This document shows, one piece after another, positions 11,381-24,700 of a stretch of DNA of 64,000 nt; position 1 is the first letter of the stretch; each line of letters begins with the position of its first letter. Origin of the DNA: Pieris napi. Taxonomy: Eukaryota > Arthropoda > Insecta > Lepidoptera > Pieridae. The notes under the pieces were generated by a model. It worked only from the letters and a program-made list of their open reading frames with translations, ran no database searches and was not told the DNA's origin. The stretch covers positions 8,164,501 through 8,228,500 of the forward strand of contig NC_062238.1 in the NCBI RefSeq assembly GCF_905475465.1. The letters run 5' to 3'. Made by a program: the position numbers and the translations under genes.

Positions 11381-14300
11381 GTTACACATTCTATGTATGC
11401 AAACACAAAACCCGATATTAGTAGGCTTTTTATAATTATAAACTTGACACTTTTAATTCGAATTAAGAATATTTGTACAATTGTAGTCGATTGTTTCTAT
11501 GAAATAATCTTTTGTTAATTTAATGAAACAAACTCAACTGTTAGTAAAATTTCAGACCTTTTTGAACATAGAGAAACCATCGCATTAATGAATTCATCCT
11601 TCAAACTGGCAAACTTAAATTCTCTCAGTCGAAAACTCTTTTCCAACCTGCATACTCACACCAAGATAATATAGGGTATGAAAATTTATATTGATTGCAA
11701 AAGTCATTAATACATGATGGCTTCTACTGAGTCATATTGTTGTTACATTGAATTAAAGCTAACCCGTTGCTCTCCGACTCACAATACTTGTACCAACAAT
11801 TGACTTGATTGCACAATGACCGCTGTCTCTCGTAATTTCAATTCGATACCGATGCGGGCTGTTCTGCATATACGATGATTGAGAGAATTTGATTTAAAAC
11901 CAACAGACAAGCAACGTTTGATATGTACTAAAGTTCGAAAATAATTATTCCGTATTCGATCGTCAATACATAACAACACTAACGTCTAGGGAAAATATTT
12001 GGGTTGTAACGCGTAGACATGAGTAACCAATCACAATCAAACGAAACATGCCATAGTAAGCTTAGAAGCTATCCGGATGATGATATCAGCTTTCTTCTTA
12101 ATATTTGTACGACGTAAACCGAACATATTAACAAGACTATAGCTTAAATTATTGTCTAAGTATTTAAGTTATAAAAACGCGCTTAAATACTTAAACAGAT
12201 GATCATAGTACTATCTTGCCCTGACAATATTAAATACATATGGATAACTTCCTCGGTTGATTACAAACAACGTTATTAAATTTGTAAAGCTATTGTAAAT
12301 GCTTAGCCCATTTTCCCCTGGTGCCGGGGTCCTGGTGGCGGAAGGACTTAATGACGTGGATTATTAGGCGCAAGCTGTGTCAGCCTGTGAATGGGTCTGT
12401 ACCTATTTCTTATGGTGCAAAGTACCTATGTTTATTAGATGCAAATCACTTGGTTGGCCTATTTTAAATAAATAAAAAAACAGTAATATCTATATATAAA
12501 TATTGCGTTTGTTATCTACAAACGCAATATTATATACTGTTCGATCATTTTAAGAGAAGATTAATTTATCGAGGCATCGCAAGTACCTTCACAGTGACAA
12601 GAAAAGGTCATCCCAAAGACGTTATGGAGCGCTTCATACCATTTTTCTAAGAGCCTTCTTTATTTGTTACTATTTTTTAAGTAGAAAAACTGTTCGTAAG
12701 GTATGTAAGTTAGTCTACAATTATTGTTTGGCATGTATAATGTAATTAAATAAATAAAATATTGTCCGCCACGTGCCGCGTGGCGATTTCATGGCGCGTT
12801 GCAATGGCGCACCATCTAATGGTACTAAAGAGAAGCAAAAGTCTTGGGTTAAAGGTTTCTATTCTTACGAGTGTGTTTTCTTTATTGATTATAATATATT
12901 ATAGTCAATGACTAATAATAATGTAACACACACACAAGTCTAGCGTTAAGTGTTTTTATGTAAGTATTACGTATACAAAAAAATCTACCTGGTATCTAGA
13001 AAAGTAAATTTTGACTAAAACGTAACAAAAACACGGAATATAAAAATATCTTAATAGGTAACGGATTGAATAATATTCTACGAAAAACTAATCCTATCCA
13101 CGAGTAAGCGTCTTGTATATTACGAAAAATAAACAATTAAAGCTTTATCTAACCCAGTATCAGTATCTAGTTACTAGTAACAGTCTGAATCAGGTATCAC
13201 AAGGGATAGAATAATATATATATTATTCTAATAAAAATAGCACAAACATTTAGACTCCTCCTTAACACAAAAATGTTCCTAGCGAAAAGCGAATCTTTTT
13301 AGTAAGTATCAATGTAAGAGAATGTATCAACATTATTCGTACGAATGAATAAATTTACTTTAATTTAATTTACATCATATAATAAAATTGAAAGATTTTA
13401 CGGCGTGAACTAAGTTACGTTATTAGCAAAGTGATATCTTATAATATATAATTTATTTATTTATTTCGTACTCCTTGAACTAACTTAAATTATAAATAAC
13501 AAAAAACAATTATACTAAAATTATAGCCAAAGATGGAATATATATTATGATGTACAAAAAGGCTTAAAAATTTAACTAATCATTTTAATTAGCAAATAGT
13601 TTTTGTAAGTGTAAGAAAATGTTATAAGTATTTTATAAAATAATACATTTTTATTCTATCGAGAGAATGTTTTGTCTTATTACATTCATTTTCAAACTTA
13701 TACAGTTTGTTTATATAATCAAAATGGAAAAGCTTTATAAATAATTTTTTGATTCAACCTTCGTGCGTTATTCATACAATTCATATGAACCACCTAAATT
13801 CATAACATACGTAAACATTTGTAAACTTTAATTGCCATCGAACTAGGGCCATAATTAATGGCCATAGATAGTAGAGGTCGTAGCGCGAAATTTGAAATAT
13901 GGAACCGCACGGAGGGAATTCGACACGTGATTTATTTTTTTGTTGCCAGTAACAATATTGAAATTTAGCGCAGACTATTGTAATTGTTTGGTCTATACAC
14001 ACAACTGTTAATCGAAATAGGATGAAAATTTAATTCTAATGTGAATTGGCAAATAGTTTTCGATATTAAATTTGTATTATTCAGTTTACTATTAGAAATT
14101 TGGAAATTGAAATTGTAATCCTTGACGTGTATAATGGGATTGGTTTGGAATATGTAAAATTTACATAATGATCTAATATAAGGGAAGCTTAAGACAAAGG
14201 ACTCTTAGAAAATGCGTGACTCAAAGAACGGCGCCCTTCAACATACGCAATCAAAGAGAATTTTTAAACCGTTAATGTTCTATAACACTTAAAATAATCT

Positions 14301-14632
14301 GTGTTAAAATTCTCACTTTCTTACTTTATTTATTTATTTATTTATTTATTTAATTATAAGTAATCTTACAGCTAACATACAAAATATTACAAAACAAACA
14401 CTTATACAGTACAAAAAGCCAAAACATATACAGCAATAATTGCAAGAATGCGCATAACTATCGAAGCATTGGTATTTTTTAAAACTAAGGAATTTTACAA
14501 ACTTTTTTTGTATATTTTCTATTGCGTTTTTATACTTAGTATAATATGGAGACCACATAAACTTTAGTCTTCAATGCTTACTTTCGCATGCTAACCTGGT
14601 GCTCCTGTGTTCGATTCGCAATAAAATAATAA
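11381..14632. other. Unassigned AT-rich DNA with a GC-richer segment
   Basis: No gene recognised. 12301-12480 is richer in G and C (cctggtgccggggtcctggt) and ends aaataaataaaaaaac, which looks like the 3' end of a retroposon, but the family is not recognised. A 14-bp perfect hairpin lies at 12499-12512/12518-12531. tttattta runs at 14325-14355 are simple repeats. Confidence 0.35.
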
Positions 14633-14636
14633 TTGA

Positions 14637-14760
14637 TTAAACTTGCCTATTTATGGATCAAACTTGCCTATTTATGGATGAAACTTGCCTATTTATGGAT
14701 GAAACTTGCCTATTTATGGAACAAACTTGCCTATTTATGGATCAAACTTGCTTACGAACT
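14637..14760 (+). repeat. 21-bp minisatellite, about 5.5 copies
   Basis: Tandem unit aaacttgcctatttatggat plus one variable base (c or g), starting about 14639, 14660, 14681, 14702, 14723 and, partially, 14744. The unit length is a multiple of three, so one frame reads repeated KLAYLWx heptads, but the array carries no sign of being a gene. Confidence 0.92.
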
Positions 14761-15559
14761 TGCATGGAGACGTCAGTTGAATAATATTGTTTCAAGGATA
14801 TTCCGCAAAAAGTTTAGTACTCATTATAGAATTTGTGGTTTATGTGTCAGGTCAGGTGGTTAGATTCGAACCCTGGCTGCGAATCAATGTACTTTCGCAC
14901 ATACATTTAGTTCTCACATCTATAGAGAAGGAAATCATTGTAATTCTAAGAATTATATCGGCGCATGGGTACTATTATGCATTTATAATATTAGCAAAAT
15001 TAATGACTTATACGTAATCATCAAAGTTCGATAGATTTATTAAAATTGGAAATGATTCGCAGTAAGTCTAAGGCACAATAACCTCTGGTTTAATCGTACA
15101 GGAAGGCAGTTGACCAACTGCGCTACTGTGGCCTGTGCGGTGGTAGTTTGACTTTCACTCTTGTGTTTTTAGTTACATTCAATAAATTTCTTATAGTAAG
15201 GTATCTATAAATAAATTAAAAGCATTTAAAATCTATCTTCTTAATTGACGTTCATAAGTTTTTTCTTTAAAAGATTTTTGAATTTGAATTTAAATTTTCC
15301 CAATCGGAGGTCCGTTCCAGCGTGTCGTTCTTAGGGTCCATCGTGGGTTTTGAGTCTGATTAAGTGACCTGCCCACATGCAAATATAAGGAAATAACCTT
15401 AAAAAATATTGTTGAATATTAAACGTATCAAATATAAGACATGTTCAAAATTGACTATCTACTGATCTGACAAAAATAAATTAATCTAAAGAAAACACAA
15501 GATTTCCGTTCATATTCTTAAGCGCGTTATCGCAAAGTAGACAAATGGCATTTATCTCA
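14761..15559. other. Upstream flank of the Ig gene
   Basis: Contains scraps of tRNA-derived SINE (gattcgaaccctggctgcga about 14866-14886; a tRNA-like block about 15100-15135). No regulatory element can be singled out. Confidence 0.35.
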
Positions 15560-15721
15560 TTACGGGATCGCGATAAGAGATTCGGGACTCGGGTACCGGG
15601 AGGGGAGCCCGCAGTCCGCCACCGACCTTTCTCCGCGACGGTACCTAGTAGCGCTTGCCGTGAAACTTTTCCATTTGAGTGTACGCTTAGTGAGTGTATA
15701 ATGTGAAGTGTGGTGCTCAGT
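15560..15721 (+). promoter_or_regulatory. GC-rich 5' UTR and probable promoter of the Ig gene
   Basis: About 160 bases immediately before the ATG are clearly richer in G and C than anything for several kb either side (runs such as gggtaccgggaggggagccc near 15590-15610, and ccgccaccgacc). No TATA box is obvious. The exact transcription start cannot be read from the sequence; the promoter call is inferred from position and composition. Confidence 0.45.
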
Positions 15722-15755
15722 ATGACCGTGCTACTCGTTTTCGGACTTTTTGTTG
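15722..15755 (+). CDS. Exon 1 coding part: start codon and signal peptide
   Basis: ATG at 15722 opens 11 codons (MTVLLVFGLFV) plus one base, ending at a consensus donor (gtgag from 15756). Joined in phase 1 to the exon at 48892 it continues VIATAHNITYLEV, a typical short signal peptide with likely cleavage near Ala16. The exon sits in a GC-rich island unlike the AT-rich flanks, which supports a real first exon. Its assignment rests on phase, hydrophobicity and the absence of a start in exon 2. An alternative first exon elsewhere in intron 1 cannot be excluded. Confidence 0.7.
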
Positions 15756-18700
15756 GTGAGTTTTATTTTTTAAAAATAATACAAACATATATACCGTATT
15801 TATTGTGACAAAGTTTGTACTATTAATAAAATTAAAAGCAAAGAAAAATGAATTTAACTATCACTGTATTATATTTTTTTTACGGAAACTTATTTAATAA
15901 AATAATACAACGTAGCTTTGATCTTCATTTTATGATATTTTATAGTTTAATACACCCTGTAGAGTAGGTTGTATAATTTGAATATCTTACGCAAAACGGT
16001 AAAATATAATTACATATATAAAATCTACGATTACCAAAACATATTTTATGTATTGAAAATAAGTTAAAAAAATTGTTTGACAGCTGCAAATAATTTCGAA
16101 GGCTATCTATTAAGATTTAACCTAATTGGACCTAATTTTTTAATTTCTGCATTGTTTCGTTACAATACAGAGATAATTTATTTCTCGATAAATTACATTA
16201 TTTATAGATATTTTTGTGCATATTACAAAAACAATGGAAGGAAAAATGAAAACTAAAAGCCCCTACGTAGTACGAATTTCGTGGCACAAAATAATTTATT
16301 GATAATATAAAGAGGAAAAAGAGCTTTTTTAATTAGAACTAAAGCACGCAAGCTGTTATAAAACAGTTGCATTTTTTAAAAGCCTTTTTAAAAGACACTG
16401 TGTTAACGATCTTAGATGAGATTTCTGTGAAATATGTTTATGCCTCACAAATAGTTGTATATACATGTTGTAAACTAAAGTAATAAAACGTTTTAAATTA
16501 GTAATTAACGACCAAGTTAAAAAAACGTTTATTTAACACAACATCATAGCCAAATATTATGAATTGATGTAATTTAACTTATTTTGTTGTAACGTATTGC
16601 TGCATTCGTACAAACCTATTCCTTATTGTCGGATATTTTCCATTTTATTTTCTTATCAACTAAACTGTATAAAATTTTTATACAGTAAACATTTTATTTT
16701 TTCTAATCAACTAAATACAGTTCTTTGTAGGCTTCAATAAATTACGTATCCCATCGTAACGATATGGTATGAATTTCATAATTGTTCTGCAATGAAACTT
16801 TTTTTTAAATAGACGCTACTAATGATATTTCATATTTTTCTAGCGTAGGTAATGGGTTAGCAAACATGTTAGTAAAACAAAAGGAAGTGTTCTTTATTGG
16901 TTTAAAGACTTTATTTCTCAAAAAGACAAAAAATGACACTTACATGAGAATAATACTCTAGATTAACATAACATTGTAGTCGTTCTTAAAATAATCACAA
17001 TAAAAAGATAGCCGTACAATGTACATGCAATAATCTTAAAATTAAAGTAACCAAAGAAATATGAATTAAAAGTAATTATAAGAAATGAATTTAAAAGTAA
17101 TTTTGTTTAACATATTCACTTAGCTTCGATTTGAATGAATTGATAGAAGTAATATTTTATTACTTTATAGATAGCTGAAGCTTTGATAAGTTTCCTTTTT
17201 TAAATATATTAAAATCAATCATTTTGATACATTTTAATAGTTAAAAGTATAAGTATGCACTATTACAGCCGGGATTCGAACGAACGACCTCAGAGAGCCG
17301 TTGTTAACAGAAAAGCAGGGGCATAGTTTTGCAAGTAATAACAGCTGATATCTCTTCATGAAGTCTTTCTAGAAAATCTGATGAATAGGGGAAATTCTTA
17401 CTCGAGTTTAGCTAAGTATTTGAAAAGTTGAGTGTGGAATTTTCCAATAGCAATTCGAAGTTACAAATTTTGAGCTCATGGCGGTACCTTGCCTGCAATG
17501 TATGCTATTCTTCGAAATAACCCAATGAATATTTTATATTATATTAATACTAGCGGACCCCATAGACGTTGACCTGCATGATATTTCAAGCGATTAGGAT
17601 ATTAAACAAAGTATAAAAGTACCGACTGCTGCCGGGCTGATTTGTGAATCGAAACCATCCAGGGCTCCACCCAAACGCATACAAAAAAAACATTCAAATT
17701 ATACATGTAAGCTATCCTATCTTTAAAGTTAGATCAAACTGCACACGGTGTGCAAATTTGATTTAAATCGGTTAAGTAGTTCAGGACTCCATAGCGGACA
17801 AACAACGTGACGCGTATTGATATATATATTAAGACTAAAACGTAAAATATGTTTTATATATACTTATTTATTATTTGGAATTGCTTCGCAACACTACAGG
17901 AAGATTAAATCATGTTAATTAAATTATGTTGAACCATTTTATACTGTCCATTTAAATTATTTAAATGATAAATTGAATTCGGAATGTGTTTAATTAGCAA
18001 ATAAACACAAACACTTTTATACAAATATTTAAATTTACAGAGAGTAGTCAAGACTAAGCCGAAATATAAATATGTCTCTTCATAAACTGTTAATAACATG
18101 GGTGACGTTGCAACAATGAGATTAGCATGCCGTTAGACCTTTTATCGTATTCCACCATTTGTCAAAATTACACAACTCATATCTACCACATGATAATAAA
18201 TTCGAATAGTCCACGACTTACTTTCCAAGCGGCTTGATTCCTTGGCGTTGCGTAGAGATGTGGGATCTTTCTGCATCTTCTACCGCATTTACCATGGAGT
18301 GTTCAGAGGAGCTGTTCGGACTAATACCTGCAGCTGAGTTTCATCATGCGCACCACCACTATGTGGAACCGCTGCTGCGCATTGAAGTATTTCCGAACCA
18401 ATTCGACTTAGGAAGAGCGTACCAATTTTTAAAAGGCCGGCAGGGCGCTTGCGAGCGTTCCGGCCGCGGCAGTGCGAGTGTCCATGGGCGGTATCCCTTA
18501 ACATCAGGTGAGCCCCTTGCCCCTTGCCCCTCTTGTAACATAAAAAAGTATGTAAATTATATAAAGACAATAAATTGTAACGAGTTCCGACTTCGCCTAG
18601 TGGTTTTGTGAAATGTTAGGGCCTTATATTCTTTACTAGAGAATGTAAAGCTATTGTAACCAAAACATAAGTTTGTGTTTAAAAGCTATCATGCACCGCA

Positions 18701-21700
18701 CGAACATCCAAGACGTGAAACATACGATTCACATTTAATTACACACTATAAAAAAAATCAGTGGCGCTACAAACTTTTTTAGGTCTGGGCCTCACATTTT
18801 TTTATCTGTTTCATGATCATTTGTCAATCTAACGAACAAGTAGGTGATCAGCCTTGTGTCTGACACACGCCGTCGACTTTTTGGGTCTTTGGCAAGCCGG
18901 CTTCCTCACGATGTTTTTCCTCACCGTTCGAGCGAATGTTAAATGCGTACATAGAAAGTCCATTCTTGCACAGGTGACCGGTGATCTAACCTACGACGTC
19001 AGGGATGAGAGTCGCACGCTGAAGCCACTTGGGCAACGCTGCTCGTTCAATTACATTTTATAATTCGTACAGTCGCAAACGCAGTATCTTTCCCCGACAT
19101 CGAAAGCCCTGTTTGGTCTGGAATAATAATAATCCACTTTGGCACTATAACCCTATATAAACAAAGGCCATGACTTCAGTTGGCCTCTGTCTCTTCCATC
19201 ATTTTTACACGCTTTATATTAGCTGCACCTGTATGTATACGTATGTATGTAACCGACTCCTTCGGACTCGAATTTGACCCACTTTAAACGGACAGATTTA
19301 ATTCAAACTTTGTACACTTATAAAGAATCAGCGACAATATAATAATTTCACAGGTTTATCTCGAAAAAACATGAATTTTTTTTAAGTCCACAAAGCAATA
19401 CGATTAAATTGAGACAACACGTACTCCTGCTAGGACTAAAAAGTGAAAAATAAATATATATAAATATTCACTTTTTAGTTTGATGTGCTTTAAAAGCATG
19501 TTTTATAGTTTTTTTAAACTATATTTATTATATCATAGACAAGAAGGTGATCAGCCTTCTGTGTCTGAAACACCTCGATTTCGATTTTTGATTTCACCGT
19601 CGGACCTAATGCTATTGGCACAGCACATAGGAAGAAAATTATATTGGTGCTGTGATGCGAAGCACGACCTTAAAGATTTTCTTAATACTTCTGGATCCTA
19701 GCTAGATATTTTAAATCCTGAACTAAAAAACAAATGAACGAACAATAAAAAATATAAATAAAAATAAAAAAAAACCTCTCGAGTAAATAAAAAATGTTTG
19801 TCCTATAGAACACTGCACTATAGTCTAATTGTATAGTCAATTGTTACCTAACCTAAAAGGTCCCAGAATAACACATAAACTCAATAAAATTGTTTTTAAA
19901 AGTAAATTTAAAACATACAACATGTTTTAAATTTAATAATTCTTTGTGTCTGAATTTCAGTAACGAATATCAAAAGTGCATATGGCACGTGGCACTCTTT
20001 GTATAGGTGGTCTCTGTGTATAGGTATTAGGTATGTATATACTTCTATCGAACAGTTAAGTGGGTGAAATAGTAATGGGTCTATTATAACACACGAAGTG
20101 CAGTGTTGGCATAGTGGCTTCAGCGTGCGACTCTCATACCTGACGTCGTAGGTTCGATCCCCGGCTGTGCACCAGTAGTCTTTCTTTCTATGTGCGCATT
20201 AAACATTTGCTCGAACGGCGAAGGAAAACATCGTGAGGAAACCGACATGTCTTAGACCCAAAAAGTTGACGGCGTGTGTCAGGCACTGGAGGCTGATCAC
20301 CTACTTGCCTATTAAATTTAAAAATGATCATGAAACAGATTCAGAAATCTGTGGCCAAGACCTAAAGAGGTTGTAGCGCCACTGATTTATTTATTTTATA
20401 CCATACGAAGTAGCCGCGAATCCAGTAGGACTTCACTACTAACATACATTAACCATCACCGTGGCTCAATTGTTAATACACACGTATAACCCGAAGAATC
20501 GATTCCCAACGAAACAATAATGGTATGGTTGTCCCAGAAGATTATTGGCTATCTGTCCAATGCCCCGAATGATATTTTCAACATACAAATAATGGTAATT
20601 TTTCCGTACACGCTCTACGATACACTAATTAGCATTTTAATTAACGCGAATTTATTAAGGCTGCTATGAACATGGTTTATTCTCTTAATGTTCTGGTTTT
20701 TGTTATTGTTCCGTTTCTAAGAACAAAGCCGACACGGTGTAAGCTCTTGTATAGAAGTATTTACTAATTGCATTTACATAGAAACTTACTATATTAGACA
20801 ACAAAAATGTTAGTTATTTATATCTATAGCACTGATAGGCTGAATGAATTGTTGAATGAGAAAGATTTTTAGTACAAAATTGGCTCGAAATATCAGGCAG
20901 TGACATTTTATAAAGTTATATTTTAATAACAGAGAAATCCTTTATAACTCGGAATTTTGAATGCTTTTTGAAAATCGTGCTTCGTCAGTTCAGTGAGTGA
21001 TATATATTTGTTGTACAAATTTGTATTTGTGAGTTTGTTATACAATGTGTAGTTAGGTACCAATACTTATTATTTAATAAGTCAGTATGTAATCTGTGGT
21101 TTAGTTAGTTTCTGGTGTGTCTGCTTCAAAGAACATTAAACTATTTGGTATTAAGATGTAAACTTGATATTCTAGTTATCTAGTAAAAAATCAAATTCGA
21201 ACATCCGTGTTTTACTTGGTTGACTGATCAAGTTTATTATGTCTACCCACATTTTTGGTGCTGTTCTGTTTTGTTATTTTATAATATATGTACCTACATC
21301 TGTGCGCTCTAATTTCTAATTTTTAATCTTAGTTTTAAATATGTGTTTCTCAGTAAGTGAATTTTGTATGCAATTCTTATGAGAAATAAAGTTATTCTTA
21401 AACCTAAAAAACCTAAATATCTGATGAAAATATTATTACAATAAGTTGTACCCATATAATTAAACAAAAATATTAACCCGAAATATAGTGTAAGGATAAT
21501 TTATTTAATTTATATTTATTATTAGTAATTATTATACTATATTTTAGCAAGAATAAATTTAAACTTGCGCAAATTAAAATTCCTTAAATATCAACTTTGT
21601 TATAAAAATTAAACACTAGCCACGTGAAAAGTCTGAAAAATGTTAGTAACACCTTTGCAAGGTTATTTTACGCCTAGTGCGCTGAATTCCACTCGTGTGG

Positions 21701-24700
21701 AAATTATTACGTTAAAACCTTTTTACAGAAGCCTACATTGTTCAATTAGCTTGTAAATTGAATTAAAATTCTTTTATAGGGATTATTATATAGAGCGATT
21801 TATGATATAACTAAATTTATTTATTTATTGATTAATACCTTATTCAAAAACATACACATAACACAAAATAAAAAAGCAGGTTACAAAAGTTATAAGGCAA
21901 CGGGCGGCCTTATCGCTAACAAGCGATTTCTTCCAGGCAACTCTAATGTGGAACAATGAAAAAGAAACACCTACAGAGGGTAGAGTACAAGAAATGCAAA
22001 AATATTTAATTTTAAAAAAATATTTATCTTCTCTCATGTGTCCCGTCCATTTCCATTTCAATCTTTTACTAGAAGTAACAGCATTTCTAAACTTTGTCAT
22101 GTCCTTTATTTCTACTAGTTTTACTTTATCTTCCAATTTCAGACCTAAAACACTCCTTTCGATACTATTCTGACATACTCTTATGGGCATAACCCATTAC
22201 CGAGTATAGCGGAGTCCGTAATGGGTCCGTTCCGCTCGCAGTGGAAGGCGGGCATTAGTTTGTTTTCTTGTTTATCAGTGAGTGACCAGGTTTGACATGC
22301 GTATATCAGGCACGGTAATATACAGGTATATATATTAAGTGGCAGCTAGGTGAGGGGTACCGGGTTCGATTCCCGATTCGAGGGCAAGTTTTAATTTAAT
22401 TTATATTTTTTCTCGGCCTTTGGGAGGGTTGTGCGGTACCGGGCGAGTGCCTAAACCGTACATGGAGGACATGGTCGAATTTCTAAGGCAAAAAGCATGA
22501 ATGATAAAAATCTCATACTTGACGCTGGCTAATGCACAAACCGTGCCAGGGCCATAAAAAAAAGGAATTGAATAGCCAAAAAAATATGATAAATTGTAAT
22601 TTTGAATTATTAAAACCCTAATTTAACACAGAAATATGTTTTGAGCTCCTTAAATTTTCAAGTACTCCTAAGCACTCAAAATGTCGGAAAAATAATTATT
22701 ATATTTTACTGTCTCTTATAATTTTCTTTATTTTTTACTCATTAGGGAGCAGTGTTTTCCCTCATTATTTTAATTTAATGAGACGATCTAATTATGTATC
22801 AGCTCTTTGTTACTTACTTGCTTCTTGCTTTAGTAGAGTTTATTTTTGAAAGAAATTACACTTTCAAAGATTAAAACGCGATTAAAATGATTACATACTT
22901 TCAATTTTAATAGATAAGGTGTAAAACGGAAAGTCGAATTAATAAAGAAAATGTAATATTTTGTTAACATTTATCATAATTTGATAATAAAACAATTTTT
23001 TACCGGATTGAAGTTTATTTACAAAAACAAAGTGTATTTACAATTATTTTTCATAATTTTAAATTTAACCGACGTTTAGCGTGCATTACAGCGGCTTCAA
23101 TCCGGTAATAAATTGTTTTATTATCAAATGTGTGAAAGTTATGTCAATAAAAGACAATACTATTTATCATAATGTTTTTTTTAAAATTAATAATATTTGA
23201 TTAAAAGTGAAAAAGCAGTCTAAATTGTCGATTGTGGATTGTTAAAAATATGTATTTTATGAAATTGTTATGTTTCGTGAAATTATTTCATGAATGATTG
23301 GTTTTAGTATTTATGTCGTTAAACGCCAATTATTTATTTGTCTTGGCAATTTTTATGACATATTTTATAAAGTTGGTCACATTATGAAATAATGAATTTT
23401 ACGATCTGTCAACGACATATAAAAGCTTTGAAGTTAATGATATAATTTATTATTTTAATAATAAATTAGAACCGGTGTTTAGTAAATCTATTTGGCGAAC
23501 CGCGGTCTTTTTGGAAGATTAGTTCTATTGTCTACATTTAATTTCAGAATAGCAAAATTATAACAAAAGATCTATCCAAGCGTAGTTTAGTAAAAATCTC
23601 ACGAAAGTATTTGGAATACTTGAACTTTCGTCTTTATTACTTCGTCTGTGATTTCCGAAGAAATGGACTTAATTTTGTGATTTCACTCCGAAGCGACGCT
23701 ATTTTCTCTGAGGTATTAAGTTTTATCACACTTTTGACTTTAGACCTTCTTTGAGTTGTTCGAGGATTAAAATTGCATTACCCAGATCTATCTTTCACAC
23801 ATAATTATCCAACAGTTTAGAATAATTGGTGCAATATTTATGATTTGAAAAACGAACTTGACTTCTTTTGACGCAATCAGCGTTGTTTGTATAAAGATAT
23901 TTCTATAAGGGGCTGATACTGAAAAAAACATGTGTAACATATTATCTAGATATTTCCGACCTAATTCGATCTAGGAGGAAGAACGTACTAATTCTTAAAG
24001 ATTAAAAGCATTTCTGGTGTGAAAACATTAGTTAGATAACAAAAGTTAGATGATAACCTTCTCTTAAGTTATTATTATTATAGTTCGCAGGTTCGGGGCA
24101 TATGACTTGTTTGTAAGATATTAAAGTTAGTAAGATGCGTCGACTAAGAATTTACTATAAGATCTAGGTCTTCCCTATACTAGGAAAGTAATATTAAATC
24201 CTAGATAGAATTAATTTTCTTACATTTTTAATCCTACTCGTGCAAAAGGTACCAGATAGCTCTTTTGTACTCACCGTTACTTATAAATGGCTTTTGAGAA
24301 AATTCTTCACGACGTAAGACGTACTCAACTGAACTGATTCGGTAAAATATTGGAGATTGGATTTTTAATTTAATTCGGATTTATTGGTTAAGGTTGATTT
24401 GATACTTGACTCTTATTTCATAGAGTGGCGTTTCGGCGGATACGTCGTTCCATTTTTGTCTTGTGACATTAGTTTTGTTTAAGTTTAAGCCTGAAGTAAT
24501 TATGTTGCAGGGAATTGAACCAAAATGCTCGGTTTAAATTTTTGTATTTTTTTAAAGTCTAGATACTCCCTAATTAGGAAAACAAATTGGATTGCGTCCA
24601 TGGATACCCTACCTACCCAAAACAGTTCACTGAAAATCGAACTACACGTTCTTTGCCGTATATGTCAACCATTCAGCCACGGAAGCAGTCCCTTATAAAG

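Noticed and set aside
11779..11979. Short minus-strand open frame
   Set aside because: No domain, no repeat match, composition like the surroundings; the length is expected by chance in 64 kb.
14637..14760. CRISPR-like array
   Set aside because: Units are head-to-tail without spacers, in an evident animal genome.
14633..14863. Open frame with repeated KLAYLW heptads
   Set aside because: It is the translation of the 21-bp minisatellite; a unit divisible by three keeps any frame open.
20108..20165. tRNA-like A and B boxes (also at 45707-45774, 22363 and 14866)
   Set aside because: No cloverleaf can be completed and the same blocks head repeated elements; they are SINE promoters, not tRNA genes.
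22979..23129. Simple MITE defined by 35-bp TIRs
   Set aside because: The target-site duplication encloses an extra 32 bases on the right, so the mobilised unit was larger than the hairpin.
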